Below are positions 52,423 to 61,039 of a DNA stretch of 64,000 nucleotides, one piece after another; within the stretch, counting starts at the first letter, position 1; every line of letters starts with the position of its first letter. Made by a program: the position numbers and the translations under genes. The stretch is from Sphaerisporangium rufum (GTDB lineage: Bacteria; Actinomycetota; Actinomycetes; Streptosporangiales; Streptosporangiaceae). The stretch covers positions 78,688-142,687 of the forward strand of contig NZ_BOOU01000024.1 in assembly GCF_016863395.1 (NCBI RefSeq), given 5' to 3'. The notes under the pieces were generated by a model. It worked only from the letters and a program-made list of their open reading frames with translations, was not told where the DNA came from and did no database searches.

Positions 52423-54389
52423 GCGACTGGTTTCAGCACTCCGTCTACAGCCGTCACACGCAGATGAATATGGGCCCGGGGGATCAGCACGTTAATAATT
52501 ACTACTTCGAGACGCTCGCGGACCGCGGAGGTCAATCGTTCAGGAGCTTCGCGGCGGATCATCTGCTGTGGCTGCGCAGGAACTTCGTCCCTCCTCCCGG
52601 GTTCGGCAAGGCACGGGAAATTCTTGCCTCGCAGAGAACCGTTCTGCTCGGTGGGGAACCAGGCAGCGGTCGGGTGGCGGCCGCGCAGATGCTGTTGCAC
52701 GAGTTGCGCACGGGCGAGGACACGTTCCGGGAGTTGCCTCTGAACGATGACGAGAGCAGGCCCCTTCTCGCTCTCGATGGCATCGCCGATGACAGCCTGT
52801 TGCTGCTCGACCTGTCCGAGGTCGAGGAGAAAGTCTGGGTGAGGGCTCATGAAGAGCTTCATTCCGTGCGGGCAGAGGTCTACAGGCACCTAGCCCGTCT
52901 CGTCATCGTGCTCCCATGCGAGAGGACCGCACGCCTGGTGCCGGCGCTCGTTCCGTACCGGGTAGTGATCGGTCGTCCGCAGGAGTCGGCGGTGCTGCGG
53001 CGTTACCTGCGCCTGAACGGCCTTGCCCATGAATTGATCAAGCAGCCCGCGCCCGCTGTGGTTACGGCGTTCCTGGGGCGGCGCCCGCCGATGGAGGACA
53101 TTGCTCGCTTCGCGAGTCTTATCGTCGGCGCGCGAGCGGCGAAGGCCGGGGGCACGGGGGATTACGCCGCCTGGTGCCAGGAGGCGTACACCGCCTTGGG
53201 CGGGCGGGAGACAGAAGTAGTAGATAGCCTACGCAAACTGCAGGATGGATCGTTGCGTGCTTTGTTGCTCGCCACCGCCATGCTGCATGGTGCTCACGCT
53301 GACGCCGTCCACAACGCGGCCGTCTCGCTGCTGGCCACGTTGCGCCATCCGGAGGAAGACCTCCCGGTACTGCAACATACGGGTCTCATAGAGCGGCTCC
53401 GCGAGATCGGCGCAGAACCGGACGGGAAGGGCTGCGTACGGTTCAAGGTCCTGGAGTTCGACAGGGCCGTCCGCACATACTCCTGGACGCAGCTGCCGGA
53501 GCTGCGGGCCGGCCTAAGTGAGTGGGTCGGGACGACCGTCATGTCGACGGAGCTCACAGACGCGGATCGAGACGAGCTGGTCAAGCGTTTCACGGAGTTG
53601 TGCTTGCAGGACCGTTACCGGCAGATGCTCGTTCCCTTGGTGCTCACGTGGACGGAGAATGAGGCGAAACGAGCCGGGACACGAGCAGCGGTTCAGCTTC
53701 TGACGAAAGGCCTGCAGGACCAGCGTCAGGGCTGGTTCTTCCGGCGCCAAATTTATGAGTGGTCCCTCAGGACCAATCTATCCGCCGCGCTCACCCAGGT
53801 GGTCATCTCGCTCTGCACCGAGGTGATGGCTGTGCACCATCCCCATGAAGCGGTGGTCCGCCTGCACCACATGGCGAGGCGGGAAGGTCAGGGGACCACA
53901 TGTGCGCACGACGCTCTCACTCGGCTCGTACGTACGGACCGGCGTCTCCTCCGGCTGATGTTCGACCGGCTCGATTATCAGTTCAGCGGCAACAATACAT
54001 ACGAGGCCGATCCCGACCTCTTCTTGGAGCTGGCCGACCCGGACCTGTTGACCGCTACGGAGGGCCGGAGCAGGAGTCTCATCACTCACGAAGCCGTACG
54101 AAAACAGATGACGAACGGCTGGGACATGGTCTTCGGGCGACGGTCCGAGGGCGTGTGGAGTCCTGCGGCTAGGCGATGGCTCCTCGCTGCCGGCAGGGGA
54201 GGGCCGTATCAGGGTGCGCTACTTGACGTACTGATCAACGGCGGGGTCTGCCGTCCGAAGGTCATGGGCCGGCTCTACGTCATGGCTTGCGAACTGGAAC
54301 GTTCCCTGACTCGTCCTGATTCCGACGTGCGGTTCCGTGACCGCGTGCTGCAAAAGATCGACATCGCTCAAAGTACTCGGGTCGTATGA
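52419..54389 (+). CDS. STAND/AAA-like NTPase with degenerate P-loop (predicted sensor)
   Basis: The product is 656 residues. The start is an unusual TTG overlapping the TIR stop (TTGA), chosen because the coding frame and the following motif begin there. Residues 14-30 (TQMNMGPGDQHVNNYYF) repeat the motif of the TIR C-terminus. A nucleotide-binding domain follows with VLLGGEPGSGRVAAAQML near 75-92, a Walker A in which the Lys-Ser/Thr is replaced by Arg-Val, and SLLLLDLSEVEE near 126, a Walker B-like strand. About 400 residues of helical repeats complete it. This layout fits an NLR-like sensor that relays to the TIR partner; ATP hydrolysis is doubtful given the P-loop. Confidence 0.72.
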   Translation: MSDWFQHSVYSRHTQMNMGPGDQHVNNYYFETLADRGGQSFRSFAADHLLWLRRNFVPPPGFGKAREILASQRTVLLGGEPGSGRVAAAQMLLHELRTGEDTFRELPLNDDESRPLLALDGIADDSLLLLDLSEVEEKVWVRAHEELHSVRAEVYRHLARLVIVLPCERTARLVPALVPYRVVIGRPQESAVLRRYLRLNGLAHELIKQPAPAVVTAFLGRRPPMEDIARFASLIVGARAAKAGGTGDYAAWCQEAYTALGGRETEVVDSLRKLQDGSLRALLLATAMLHGAHADAVHNAAVSLLATLRHPEEDLPVLQHTGLIERLREIGAEPDGKGCVRFKVLEFDRAVRTYSWTQLPELRAGLSEWVGTTVMSTELTDADRDELVKRFTELCLQDRYRQMLVPLVLTWTENEAKRAGTRAAVQLLTKGLQDQRQGWFFRRQIYEWSLRTNLSAALTQVVISLCTEVMAVHHPHEAVVRLHHMARREGQGTTCAHDALTRLVRTDRRLLRLMFDRLDYQFSGNNTYEADPDLFLELADPDLLTATEGRSRSLITHEAVRKQMTNGWDMVFGRRSEGVWSPAARRWLLAAGRGGPYQGALLDVLINGGVCRPKVMGRLYVMACELERSLTRPDSDVRFRDRVLQKIDIAQSTRVV

Positions 54390-55507
54390 GCCCAGCCCGC
54401 CTGACAGCGCAAGTAGGAAGGCGCCCCATGACCTCTGGCCGTACAACCGCGACGATTTACCTTGTCGTATTCGCAGGACTGATCCTCGTCGCACTCATTC
54501 TTTTCGCTCCTCAGCCCTTGTGGCTCGGAGCTCTCCTGTTCGTGGCTCTGGGCGCAGTCGCCTTGGCCATCGCGAAGATGATGCGCCGTCATGCCGAGCC
54601 GTCAGAGGTGTACCTTGCTCCACCGGTCCCACCCATGGAACGCAGAGAGCAGCGTATCGCCGAGGTTGCCCTGCCAAGCGCCTGGGACGACTACGATTTC
54701 GTGTTTTCCGCCACGGTCCGCTGGTCGCCGACAGGGATGGGAACGGGCGAGTCATTCAACGCCGAGGCTCTCGCGATGGAGACCATCCTGACACGTGCGC
54801 GGAGGATCACGGGGAACAGACCACCTGGCCGCGCATCACTCGTTCAGCACGAGCTCAGCGGGATGTTGGGCCGGATGGAGTTGGACGACACAGGCTGCCT
54901 TCGTGTGATAGCTGAATCGGTCACCCTCACGCTCTCAGAGGACGACCGCGAACGGCTCGCCAAACTTGCATCGACGCGCAAGGAAAACGCCGTCTGGGAG
55001 CATGAGATGAGGTATCAGCAGAGCAGACGTGCGTACCTGAGCGAGAACGTGTTGAAGGACCCTGGCAGCGCGGTGGTCTGGTGGCTCGCCAAGAACGACG
55101 ATCACGTTGAGAAGACCGTGAAGGACATCGGGTTGCTCGCTCAGCTTTCCTCTGCTGCGAATAACGCGCACGTACCCGAGCCCTTCCTGCACCTGGTCAC
55201 AGGGCCGGTGAACGGAGGGCGGGTCACCGAATCGGAGCCCTATTCGATGAACGCGGAAGCGGGCACACCCACATCGGCACCCCGGACGCCTGCCGACCAC
55301 TTCGGTGCCTTTCTTCTGTCGATGGACCTCTCAGAAGGCGATCCCGAACGAGCGCTCCTTTCCCGGCAGATATCCGACGTCCTACGCAAGCACGGCAGGC
55401 AGGATGTGGCCGACGAGCTCAACAATCGATTCGACGTCACCACGGCTTCTCTCTTCGACGACTTCGATCCTTCGTCCGCCCCGCCGGACGATGAGCCGGA
55501 TCGATGA
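54386..55507 (+). CDS. Membrane-anchored protein of the TIR cassette, SPFH-like middle domain
   Basis: The product is 373 residues if ATG 54386 (ATGA overlap with the NTPase) is used; ATG 54428 gives a more usual signal-anchor start. Two hydrophobic helices lie near residues 24-43 and 46-65. The segment FVFSATVRWSPTGMGTGESF, then LVQHELSGMLGRMELDDTG and a long charged helix, is reminiscent of SPFH/prohibitin-type proteins, but I cannot confirm it. The C-terminus is acidic. Overlap with the NTPase gene argues that it belongs to the same system, perhaps tethering it to the membrane. Confidence 0.65.
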   Translation: MSPARLTAQVGRRPMTSGRTTATIYLVVFAGLILVALILFAPQPLWLGALLFVALGAVALAIAKMMRRHAEPSEVYLAPPVPPMERREQRIAEVALPSAWDDYDFVFSATVRWSPTGMGTGESFNAEALAMETILTRARRITGNRPPGRASLVQHELSGMLGRMELDDTGCLRVIAESVTLTLSEDDRERLAKLASTRKENAVWEHEMRYQQSRRAYLSENVLKDPGSAVVWWLAKNDDHVEKTVKDIGLLAQLSSAANNAHVPEPFLHLVTGPVNGGRVTESEPYSMNAEAGTPTSAPRTPADHFGAFLLSMDLSEGDPERALLSRQISDVLRKHGRQDVADELNNRFDVTTASLFDDFDPSSAPPDDEPDR

Positions 55508-55543
55508 TTCGGCCAATGGACCGCAACAAGCAGAAAGGGGCCA

Positions 55544-55972
55544 GTGGTGGAGGCTGAGCTGGTGGCACTGGCGAGTTCGGGGGCGGCGACGCTGGTCGGC
55601 CTCATGGTTTCCGATGCGTGGACGGAGGTGAAGGACGGCATCGCCCGGATGCTCGCCCGAGGAAGGGCGACCGAACAGGTGGCGTATGACCTCGATGTTT
55701 CTCGGACTGAGTTGCTGCAGGCTGGCGGATCACGTGACGGGCAGCTCGTGGCGGCTGTGGAAGGTGTATGGTGCGCCCGGCTGCAGAGTTTGCTCAAGGC
55801 TGAGCCTGCCCTGGCCGAGGACCTGCGACGCCTGCTGACAGCAGGGGATATGCCGGAGTCTCGGCCCTTGAGAGCGGTGCACAATGTGATCGCTGGAGGA
55901 GTGCAACACGGGCCTGTGATCCAGGCGGGTCGGGTATCCCGTCTGACCTTCCACCTGCCCAAACCCCCATGA
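55544..55972 (+). CDS. Small adaptor-like protein with C-terminal amyloid-type motif
   Basis: The product is 142 residues from GTG at 55544 after AGAAAGGGGCCA. The first 100 residues are helical (ELVALASSGAATLVGLMVSD, ARMLARGRATEQVAYDLDVS). Residues 111-131 read AVHNVIAGGVQHGPVIQAGRV, a pattern also present in the TIR protein (TVHNQMRDVQGTGVQGRNI). Such N-x-Q-x-G-x-x-x-Q repeats are typical of bacterial amyloid signalling motifs. It could nucleate or connect the other cassette members. Confidence 0.7.
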   Translation: MVEAELVALASSGAATLVGLMVSDAWTEVKDGIARMLARGRATEQVAYDLDVSRTELLQAGGSRDGQLVAAVEGVWCARLQSLLKAEPALAEDLRRLLTAGDMPESRPLRAVHNVIAGGVQHGPVIQAGRVSRLTFHLPKPP

Positions 55973-56365
55973 GGAGGCAGACGGGGGATGAGGTGTGTGC
56001 CGCCGTGGCTCCTCCTCCGATCGACCGATCCCTTGAAGCAGCCCTAACGGCTGGGAATCGGCAGCGCATCACTCGGTTCACTAGGGCAAACGAATCCTTG
56101 AGGCGCTGCCTACCGTCCAGAGCCTTGCCCCATCGATATGGCCATGGAAGTCCTTGACGTGCTGGAGTACGTCCAGGCCCCAAGAAACAGCTACGCGATC
56201 ACCAGTGCCGGACACCTCGCCGTGATCATCCTCGGTCACCAGGTTTCCCACTCCCGACAGCCGTAGCGATCACAGCCGAGACGGCGTCACGCTTCCGCCA
56301 CCACGACTGGTCGCACGTTCGTCCTGCGGATCGGTGATGCGAGGTGGTCGCTGGCCGGATGACCA
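55973..56365. other. 393-bp gap between the TIR cassette and the DUF397 module
   Basis: I see no convincing gene. A 40-codon frame from ATG 56144 to about 56266 contains YAITSAGHLAVIILG but lacks support. The stretch is where the plus-strand cassette and the minus-strand DUF397 genes converge. No clear terminator hairpin was found. Confidence 0.45.
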
Positions 56366-56560
56366 TCAACAACACCGGCCCGCCACCTCCCGCAGAAAAC
56401 GCAGCCACTCGTGTGGGTCGACCGTCACGACGGGTCCACCCGGCACCTTGCTGTCCCGTATACCGACGGCCCCTGGCATGCCCATCGTCACTTCGACGCA
56501 CTGGCCACCGCTGGATCCCGAATATGAAGACCTGCGCCACCCGGCGCCGTATGGATTCAA
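56366..56560 (-). CDS. DUF397 protein (second of tandem pair)
   Basis: The product is 64 residues. The signature is GAGWRRSSYSGSSGGQCVEV, GIRDSKVPGGPVVTVDPHEW and LRFLREVAG. It starts with a TTG at 56560 that overlaps the stop of the preceding DUF397 gene (TTGA), so translation is coupled. Paired DUF397 genes downstream of an XRE gene are typical of whiJ-like developmental modules. Confidence 0.8.
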   Translation of the reverse strand: MNPYGAGWRRSSYSGSSGGQCVEVTMGMPGAVGIRDSKVPGGPVVTVDPHEWLRFLREVAGRCC

Positions 56561-56748
56561 CGCCGATGGGCCAGCATCCGCAGAAAGCCTCGCCAGTGTT
56601 CCGGCCGAACCGTGATCGTCGGTCCATTCGGAATCTTGCTGTCCCGTAAGGCGACCAGCCCCGGCACGTTCGTCGCCACTTCCACGCAGGAACCGCCGTC
56701 CGATCCGGAGTGAGAGGACTTTCGCCATTCGGCGGCGCTCAGTTCCAT
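56557..56748 (-). CDS. DUF397 protein (first of tandem pair)
   Basis: The product is 63 residues from ATG at 56748, which lies just inside the 3' end of the XRE gene. Motifs: EWRKSSHSGSDGGSCVEVAT, LVALRDSKIPNGPTITVRPE and HWRGFLRML. It is about 60 percent similar by eye to the next DUF397 protein. It acts with the XRE protein encoded upstream. Confidence 0.9.
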   Translation of the reverse strand: MELSAAEWRKSSHSGSDGGSCVEVATNVPGLVALRDSKIPNGPTITVRPEHWRGFLRMLAHRR

Positions 56749-57566
56749 CGTTCGATCTCCTTCTTGATCAGTTCCATGCTCATGTGGTGCGGAAGCGCTT
56801 CCATCCGCAGCGCGTCGTAACGCTTGCCGGCGGCCTGTACGATCTCCGGCGCGTCCGTCACCTTTCCCTGTATGGAAGACTCCGCCCAGACCGTTGTCCA
56901 GTGACCGGCGAGTTCGGTGATGACGAAAGCGCTCAGCAGGCCGCATGTTGATCCAGCGGAGTAAGGAAGCACCTGGATCTTCACGTTCGGATGTTCAGCG
57001 ATCATCAAGAGGTGTTCCAGCTGTTGCCGCATGACGGCCGGATCTCCGATAGGGCGACGTAGCACGCCCTCATCGATGATCGTCTGCACGGTGGGCGGGG
57101 TGGTCCGGGACAGGATCGACCGGCGTTGCAGCCGGGTCGCCAATCTCTCCTCGAGTAAGTCCCGAGTGGTCCCCGGCTCGCCCGCGAGCACGTGTCTGGC
57201 GTAGGCCTCGGTCTGCATGAGGCCGAAGACGAGAAGCGGATCCCAGGTGCGCAGCGTGGTCGCCTGCTGCTCGGCTTGAAGGCCGTCGCGAAACCAGAGC
57301 GGAGCGGCGTCCTTCCATCTGTACGCCCGTGACCACAGTTCGGTGAGAACACCGGTAAGGCCGAAGAGCTCATCGCATCTCTCTGCGAAAGCCTGCTCGG
57401 GTTTGCGGTCGGCTCGTTCGACCATGCCGATCATGCTGGTGGAGAAGAGGAGCCGTTCGGCCAGTTGCCGCTGGGTGAGCCCGGCGGCCAGGCGCCGCCG
57501 ACGAACCTCGAAACCGAATCTGGCCAGCGGGGACGCCTCCGGATCCAACTCTCGTGGCTGCGGCAC
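56739..57566 (-). CDS. XRE-family regulator with DUF5753 domain (whiJ-like)
   Basis: The product is 275 residues. The HTH is FGFEVRRRRLAAGLTQRQLA plus LLFSTSMIGMVERADRKPEQ; the C-terminal two-thirds is DUF5753 (PLWFRDGLQAEQQATTLRTW, LLVFGLMQTEAYARHVLAGE, QILPYSAGSTCGLLSAFVIT-like). Such regulators sit with DUF397 partners and an anti-sigma-type ATPase, exactly as here. In Streptomyces whiJ modules these control development and antibiotic production. It is divergent from the ATPase gene at 57746. Confidence 0.92.
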   Translation of the reverse strand: MPQPRELDPEASPLARFGFEVRRRRLAAGLTQRQLAERLLFSTSMIGMVERADRKPEQAFAERCDELFGLTGVLTELWSRAYRWKDAAPLWFRDGLQAEQQATTLRTWDPLLVFGLMQTEAYARHVLAGEPGTTRDLLEERLATRLQRRSILSRTTPPTVQTIIDEGVLRRPIGDPAVMRQQLEHLLMIAEHPNVKIQVLPYSAGSTCGLLSAFVITELAGHWTTVWAESSIQGKVTDAPEIVQAAGKRYDALRMEALPHHMSMELIKKEIERWN

Positions 57567-57745
57567 GGGTTCTCCTTCACGTCGCCTGCGTGCTACCGGG
57601 AAGCACGCATCCGTGTGGCATTTGTGTAATCGTTCAACTGCGAACTGTAGTCGATGCCTTCAGGCTGAGGTTGACGATCGACCGAACATCGGACACCTCG
57701 TCGTGTGAGAGCTTCCGATGCCATTTCGCGAGAACGGGGCTCGGC

Positions 57746-58129
57746 ATGGTGGTGGACAGGCTTCTCGGGTCGTGGGACCTGATCGGGACCGAGGCGTCGG
57801 TGGCAGCGGCGCGCAAACTTGCCCGGACGGCGCTGGGGGCAGCGCATCCAGTCGTCGACGACGTGATGCTGCTCGTATCAGAGCTGGTCACCAACGCGGT
57901 CGTCCACTCGGAGTCGCGCGGCGGGACGGTCACGCTCACGCTGCTCGACGGGGGTGACGCCATCCGCGTCCTGGTACGCGACGCCGGCGCGGACCGCCGT
58001 CCTCGCGTCGCCGGCGACCTCTGGCGCGAGGGCGGGCGCGGCCTGCTCCTGGTCGAGGAGATCTCCCACCGCTGGGGGGTCGGTGAGCATCACACCGGTC
58101 GCACTGTCTGGTGCGAGGTGAAGTACTAA
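57746..58129 (+). CDS. Anti-sigma-factor-like ATP-binding protein (HATPase_c)
   Basis: The product is 127 residues from ATG at 57746; a longer in-frame extension exists but lacks a ribosome site. It shows the Bergerat fold of RsbW/SpoIIAB-like kinases: DVMLLVSELVTNAVVHSESR (N box), IRVLVRDAGADRRPR (G1 box, DxGxx) and EGGRGLLLVEEISHRWGV (G2). It completes a whiJ-like module with the XRE and DUF397 genes on the other strand. Confidence 0.9.
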   Translation: MVVDRLLGSWDLIGTEASVAAARKLARTALGAAHPVVDDVMLLVSELVTNAVVHSESRGGTVTLTLLDGGDAIRVLVRDAGADRRPRVAGDLWREGGRGLLLVEEISHRWGVGEHHTGRTVWCEVKY

Positions 58130-58139
58130 GAATCGTCGC

Positions 58140-58481
58140 TCAGTCGGCAGGGGTGCCCTGGAGGCGCTCGTCGAGGATCTCGCGCCAAGTCCTCCCGCTG
58201 GACAGGGGTTCGCCGGCGGCGAGTCGTCCGGCGCAGGCGTGCATCCGCCTGCGGCCCTCCGGGTCACGCACCGAGTCGCACGCGGAGATCCACCAACGGT
58301 GGACGAAGGCGTCCAGCACCGCGAGATCAAGCTTGAGCCTGACCTCGTCCAGTACCGCCTTCAGCCCGGCGTCGAAGGCCTCCCGGTCCTCGGGTACGAC
58401 TAACGCGGCACGGATGACTCGCAGATCCTTCTCCGGCAGCGGTACGTCATCGGGGTCGCGCTGTGGCGATCGCGCGATCAT
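58140..58481 (-). CDS. DUF6247-like protein
   Basis: The product is 113 residues from ATG at 58481, after AGAGGAGCG. DREAFDAGLKAVLDEVRLKL, then LDLAVLDAFVHRWWISACDS and PEGRRRMHACAGRLAAGEPL, resembles a small actinomycete family (DUF6247) that often lies next to toxin-antitoxin or regulator genes. I do not see a toxin partner in this position. Confidence 0.65.
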   Translation of the reverse strand: MIARSPQRDPDDVPLPEKDLRVIRAALVVPEDREAFDAGLKAVLDEVRLKLDLAVLDAFVHRWWISACDSVRDPEGRRRMHACAGRLAAGEPLSSGRTWREILDERLQGTPAD

Positions 58482-58742
58482 GGCACGCTCCTCTCGCTGT
58501 CCGGAGAGTACTGACCGTGCGAAGGGGCGGTGGTGTGGTCGGGGGAAGTGGCACGTGCGGTGTGCGGGACGCCGGCCGGAAGATCGCTCGGCCGTTGCGG
58601 AGGTGGGGGAGGGCGGGTAGGTTGCGGGTACGCCGTCGAGCCGGGAGGAGGTCAGAACGATGTCCGATGTTCTGCGCCCCCTCCGCGTTCCGGCGTCCGC
58701 GCGGGTCTGAGCCGGGGCGCCGGTTTCCCGGAGGATCCATTC

Positions 58743-59648
58743 ATGACCGATGTGGTCATCCGCCCGCTGGTCGCGGGTGAGGAGAGCCTGTTCGATTCCA
58801 TGCCCGACCCGCTGCCCGAGCTGCGCCAGGTGGCCTACGCCGACGGCGTCGCCGGTGGCGGCTACCGGCCGGAGCGGACCTGGGTCGCGCTGCGCGGCGG
58901 CCGGGTCGTCGGCCGGGCGGCCTGGCTGCTGCCGCCCGGTGCCGCCGGCGCGCCGTGGCTGGAGCGGTTCGACCTGGCCGCCGAGCCGGAGGTAGGCGCC
59001 GCGATGCTGCGGGCCGCGCACGAGGCGTTCGGCGGCCCGGTGCCGTACCACGCCGCGCTGCCCGCGCACTGGCGGCGCCGGCCGGAGGTGCTGGCCGTGG
59101 TCGAGCCGCCGATGGCCGCCGCCCGGCTGGCCGGGCTGGCCGAGCGGGGCGAGCGGCTGAGATGTTCCTGGACCGGCACGCCGCTGCCGGCGAGTTCAGG
59201 ACGGTACACTTTCCGCCCGCCCGCCGGTACGGCCGAGATCGACGCCCTGGTGGCGCGGGTCGCCCGGCCGGACGTGCTGACCGGGATGGAGATCGCCAAG
59301 GCGGTCGCCGGGGTGGACCTGGCCACCGATCCGCTGGCCTGGCTGGGTGGCTCGCTGGAGGCGTGGCGGGTCGTGCTGGACGCGGGCGAGCCGGTCGGCC
59401 TGGCCGGTACGGCCGGGGACGCCTGCTACCCGCTGTTCGCCTACCTCGGCGTGCTCGACGAGGCCGCCCGGCCCGAACTGCTCGCCGAGGCGGTCCGGGT
59501 GCTGGACGAGGGCGGTGCCAGGGAGGTGGTGGCCGACGTGGACGCGCACCGGGTGGCGGTGGTGGCCGACCTGGAACGCAGCGGCTTCCGCCGGTTGCGG
59601 TCCCGGGTCCGCTTCGAACCCGCACCGGCCGGATCCGTACCGGACTGA
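58743..59648 (+). CDS. GNAT-like acetyltransferase, 301 residues
   Basis: ATG at 58743 follows GGAGGATCCATTC. It looks like two halves: an N-terminal GNAT-like domain (VVIRPLVAGEESLFDSM ... WVALRGGRVVGRAAWLLPPG) and a C-terminal one (GEPVGLAGTAGDACYPLFAY ... EVVADVDAHRVAVVADLERS, FRRL). The final segment GFRRLRSRVRFEP matches the end of many GNAT proteins. The substrate is unknown. A strong hairpin follows. Confidence 0.75.
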   Translation: MTDVVIRPLVAGEESLFDSMPDPLPELRQVAYADGVAGGGYRPERTWVALRGGRVVGRAAWLLPPGAAGAPWLERFDLAAEPEVGAAMLRAAHEAFGGPVPYHAALPAHWRRRPEVLAVVEPPMAAARLAGLAERGERLRCSWTGTPLPASSGRYTFRPPAGTAEIDALVARVARPDVLTGMEIAKAVAGVDLATDPLAWLGGSLEAWRVVLDAGEPVGLAGTAGDACYPLFAYLGVLDEAARPELLAEAVRVLDEGGAREVVADVDAHRVAVVADLERSGFRRLRSRVRFEPAPAGSVPD

Positions 59649-59657
59649 CCGGGGCGA

Positions 59658-59709
59658 GCACCGCGCCCCGGTCCGCCGTCGCCGCGGCGGACCGACCGGG
59701 GCGCGGTGC
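59658..59709 (+). terminator. Long stem-loop terminator
   Basis: GCACCGCGCCCCGGTC and CGCC on the left pair with GGCGG, and ACCGGGGCGCGGTGC on the right, giving a stem of about 20 bp with a small bulge and a loop near 59680. It lies directly after the acetyltransferase stop. Confidence 0.75.
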
Positions 59710-59802
59710 CGTCCGGGGGCTCAGCCGGCGCCGGCGGCTCCGGCGCGGGTGGACGGACGCGCGTCCATGGACGAGGGGTCCGCCACGGGGGCGCGCGGGT
59801 GT

Positions 59803-60264
59803 TCAGGACGAGGTGAGGTGCCAGGTCAGGAAGGGGATGCCGTCCTCGGGGTCGGGCTCGCGGTCCACTTCGGTGAAGCCGCGGGCCTGTGCGAAGCGCA
59901 CGCCGTCCTCGTTCGCCGCCCAGATGACCGTGCGGATGTCCGCGCCGCCGAGCTCCCGGGCCTGGGCCAGCGCCCGGGTGTAGAGCGCGGCGCCGAAGCC
60001 GCGCCGCCGGTACTCAGGCAGCACCCGGACGATGACGGTCGCCGGGTCGCCGTTCTCCGGTGGCCGGACCGTCGTGCACCCGACCAGGACGTCGTCCAGG
60101 TAGGCCACCTCCAGGCGGTACCGCCGGACGTTCTCCTCGACCTCGGCCGGGCTCAGCGCCGCCGGCGGGACGATCACGTTGTGCACATGCCGCCAGTCCT
60201 CGACGGCCCCGTCGGGCTCGACCGGCTCGATGCGTAGTTCGGACACCGAGCCAGGCAATCGCAT
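59803..60264 (-). CDS. GNAT-family N-acetyltransferase
   Basis: The product is 153 residues from ATG at 60264 (a GTG at 60303 is possible). The acetyl-CoA site is visible in VIVRVLPEYRRRGFGAALYT (V-x-x-x-x-R-x-x-G-x-G/A), followed by VIWAANEDGVRFAQARGF. The substrate is unknown. Confidence 0.88.
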   Translation of the reverse strand: MRLPGSVSELRIEPVEPDGAVEDWRHVHNVIVPPAALSPAEVEENVRRYRLEVAYLDDVLVGCTTVRPPENGDPATVIVRVLPEYRRRGFGAALYTRALAQARELGGADIRTVIWAANEDGVRFAQARGFTEVDREPDPEDGIPFLTWHLTSS

Positions 60265-60392
60265 AAAAGGTACAAGGTCAACTCGGCGGCCTGCCGATCC
60301 CACCGGCCGGTCGGCCGGCCACCCCGGGTCGCCGGCCGATGGTCCCGTGCCGCACCCGCCCTGCCGGGCGAGGGCGGCACTAATTCGCCGGG

Positions 60393-60962
60393 TCAGCTGA
60401 CGCAGTCCTGGGTCTTGAGGAGGAGACCCATCCCCTCGACCTTGCCGTGGGCTACGCCGAAGTAGAAGACGGCCTTTTTGTTGCCGGGCACGGTCACCTG
60501 GGGGTCGAACTCGCCGAACTTGATCTTCGGGTAGGCCTTCTTGAGCTGGGCCTTGGTCGAGCCGATCTTGATGCCCTGCGGGTTGCGGACCCCCTTAGGC
60601 GCGGCGATCACGGCGACGCCGCGCTTCTTGGAGATGTACAGCCCCACGCTGCCGCGGCCGGTCGGGTGGGCCTTGAGGTCCCAGCCCGAGCAGGCGCCGC
60701 CGTCGCGCATCTTGAGGACGACCCTGCCGGTGGCCCTGGCCTGCTTCAGCGTCATCCCGAGCCGGACGCCGCCGTACCCGAACGGCCCGAAGGTCCCCTT
60801 CGCCGCGGCCGCCGCCTGCCCGCCCCCCGCGGTCGGCACCGCCGCGTCGGCGGCGGTCACACCCGTCAGCGTCAGCCCCGCCGCCAGCGCCGCGACCGCG
60901 ACCGGCCGTCCGGCCCGCCGGATCGCACCGGTCTTCCGAGTGATCTCGCTTTCACGTCTCAT
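60393..60962 (-). CDS. Secreted protein of unknown function
   Basis: The product is 189 residues from ATG at 60962. A basic start (MRRESEITRKTGAIRRAGRP) and a hydrophobic stretch ending in ADAAV form a signal peptide. The mature part has GVRLGMTLKQARATG and IKIGSTKAQLKKAYPKIKF, the internal repeat of small secreted beta-alpha modules in actinomycetes. Two cysteines (CSGWDL and QDCVS) could form a disulphide. Confidence 0.75.
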   Translation of the reverse strand: MRRESEITRKTGAIRRAGRPVAVAALAAGLTLTGVTAADAAVPTAGGGQAAAAAKGTFGPFGYGGVRLGMTLKQARATGRVVLKMRDGGACSGWDLKAHPTGRGSVGLYISKKRGVAVIAAPKGVRNPQGIKIGSTKAQLKKAYPKIKFGEFDPQVTVPGNKKAVFYFGVAHGKVEGMGLLLKTQDCVS

Positions 60963-61039
60963 GCCCGGTTGGACGCCCGGACCGCCCTTAAGGTTGTGCA
61001 CCGATCCTGACACGTCCCGATCAGGTCACCGGGCGACCC

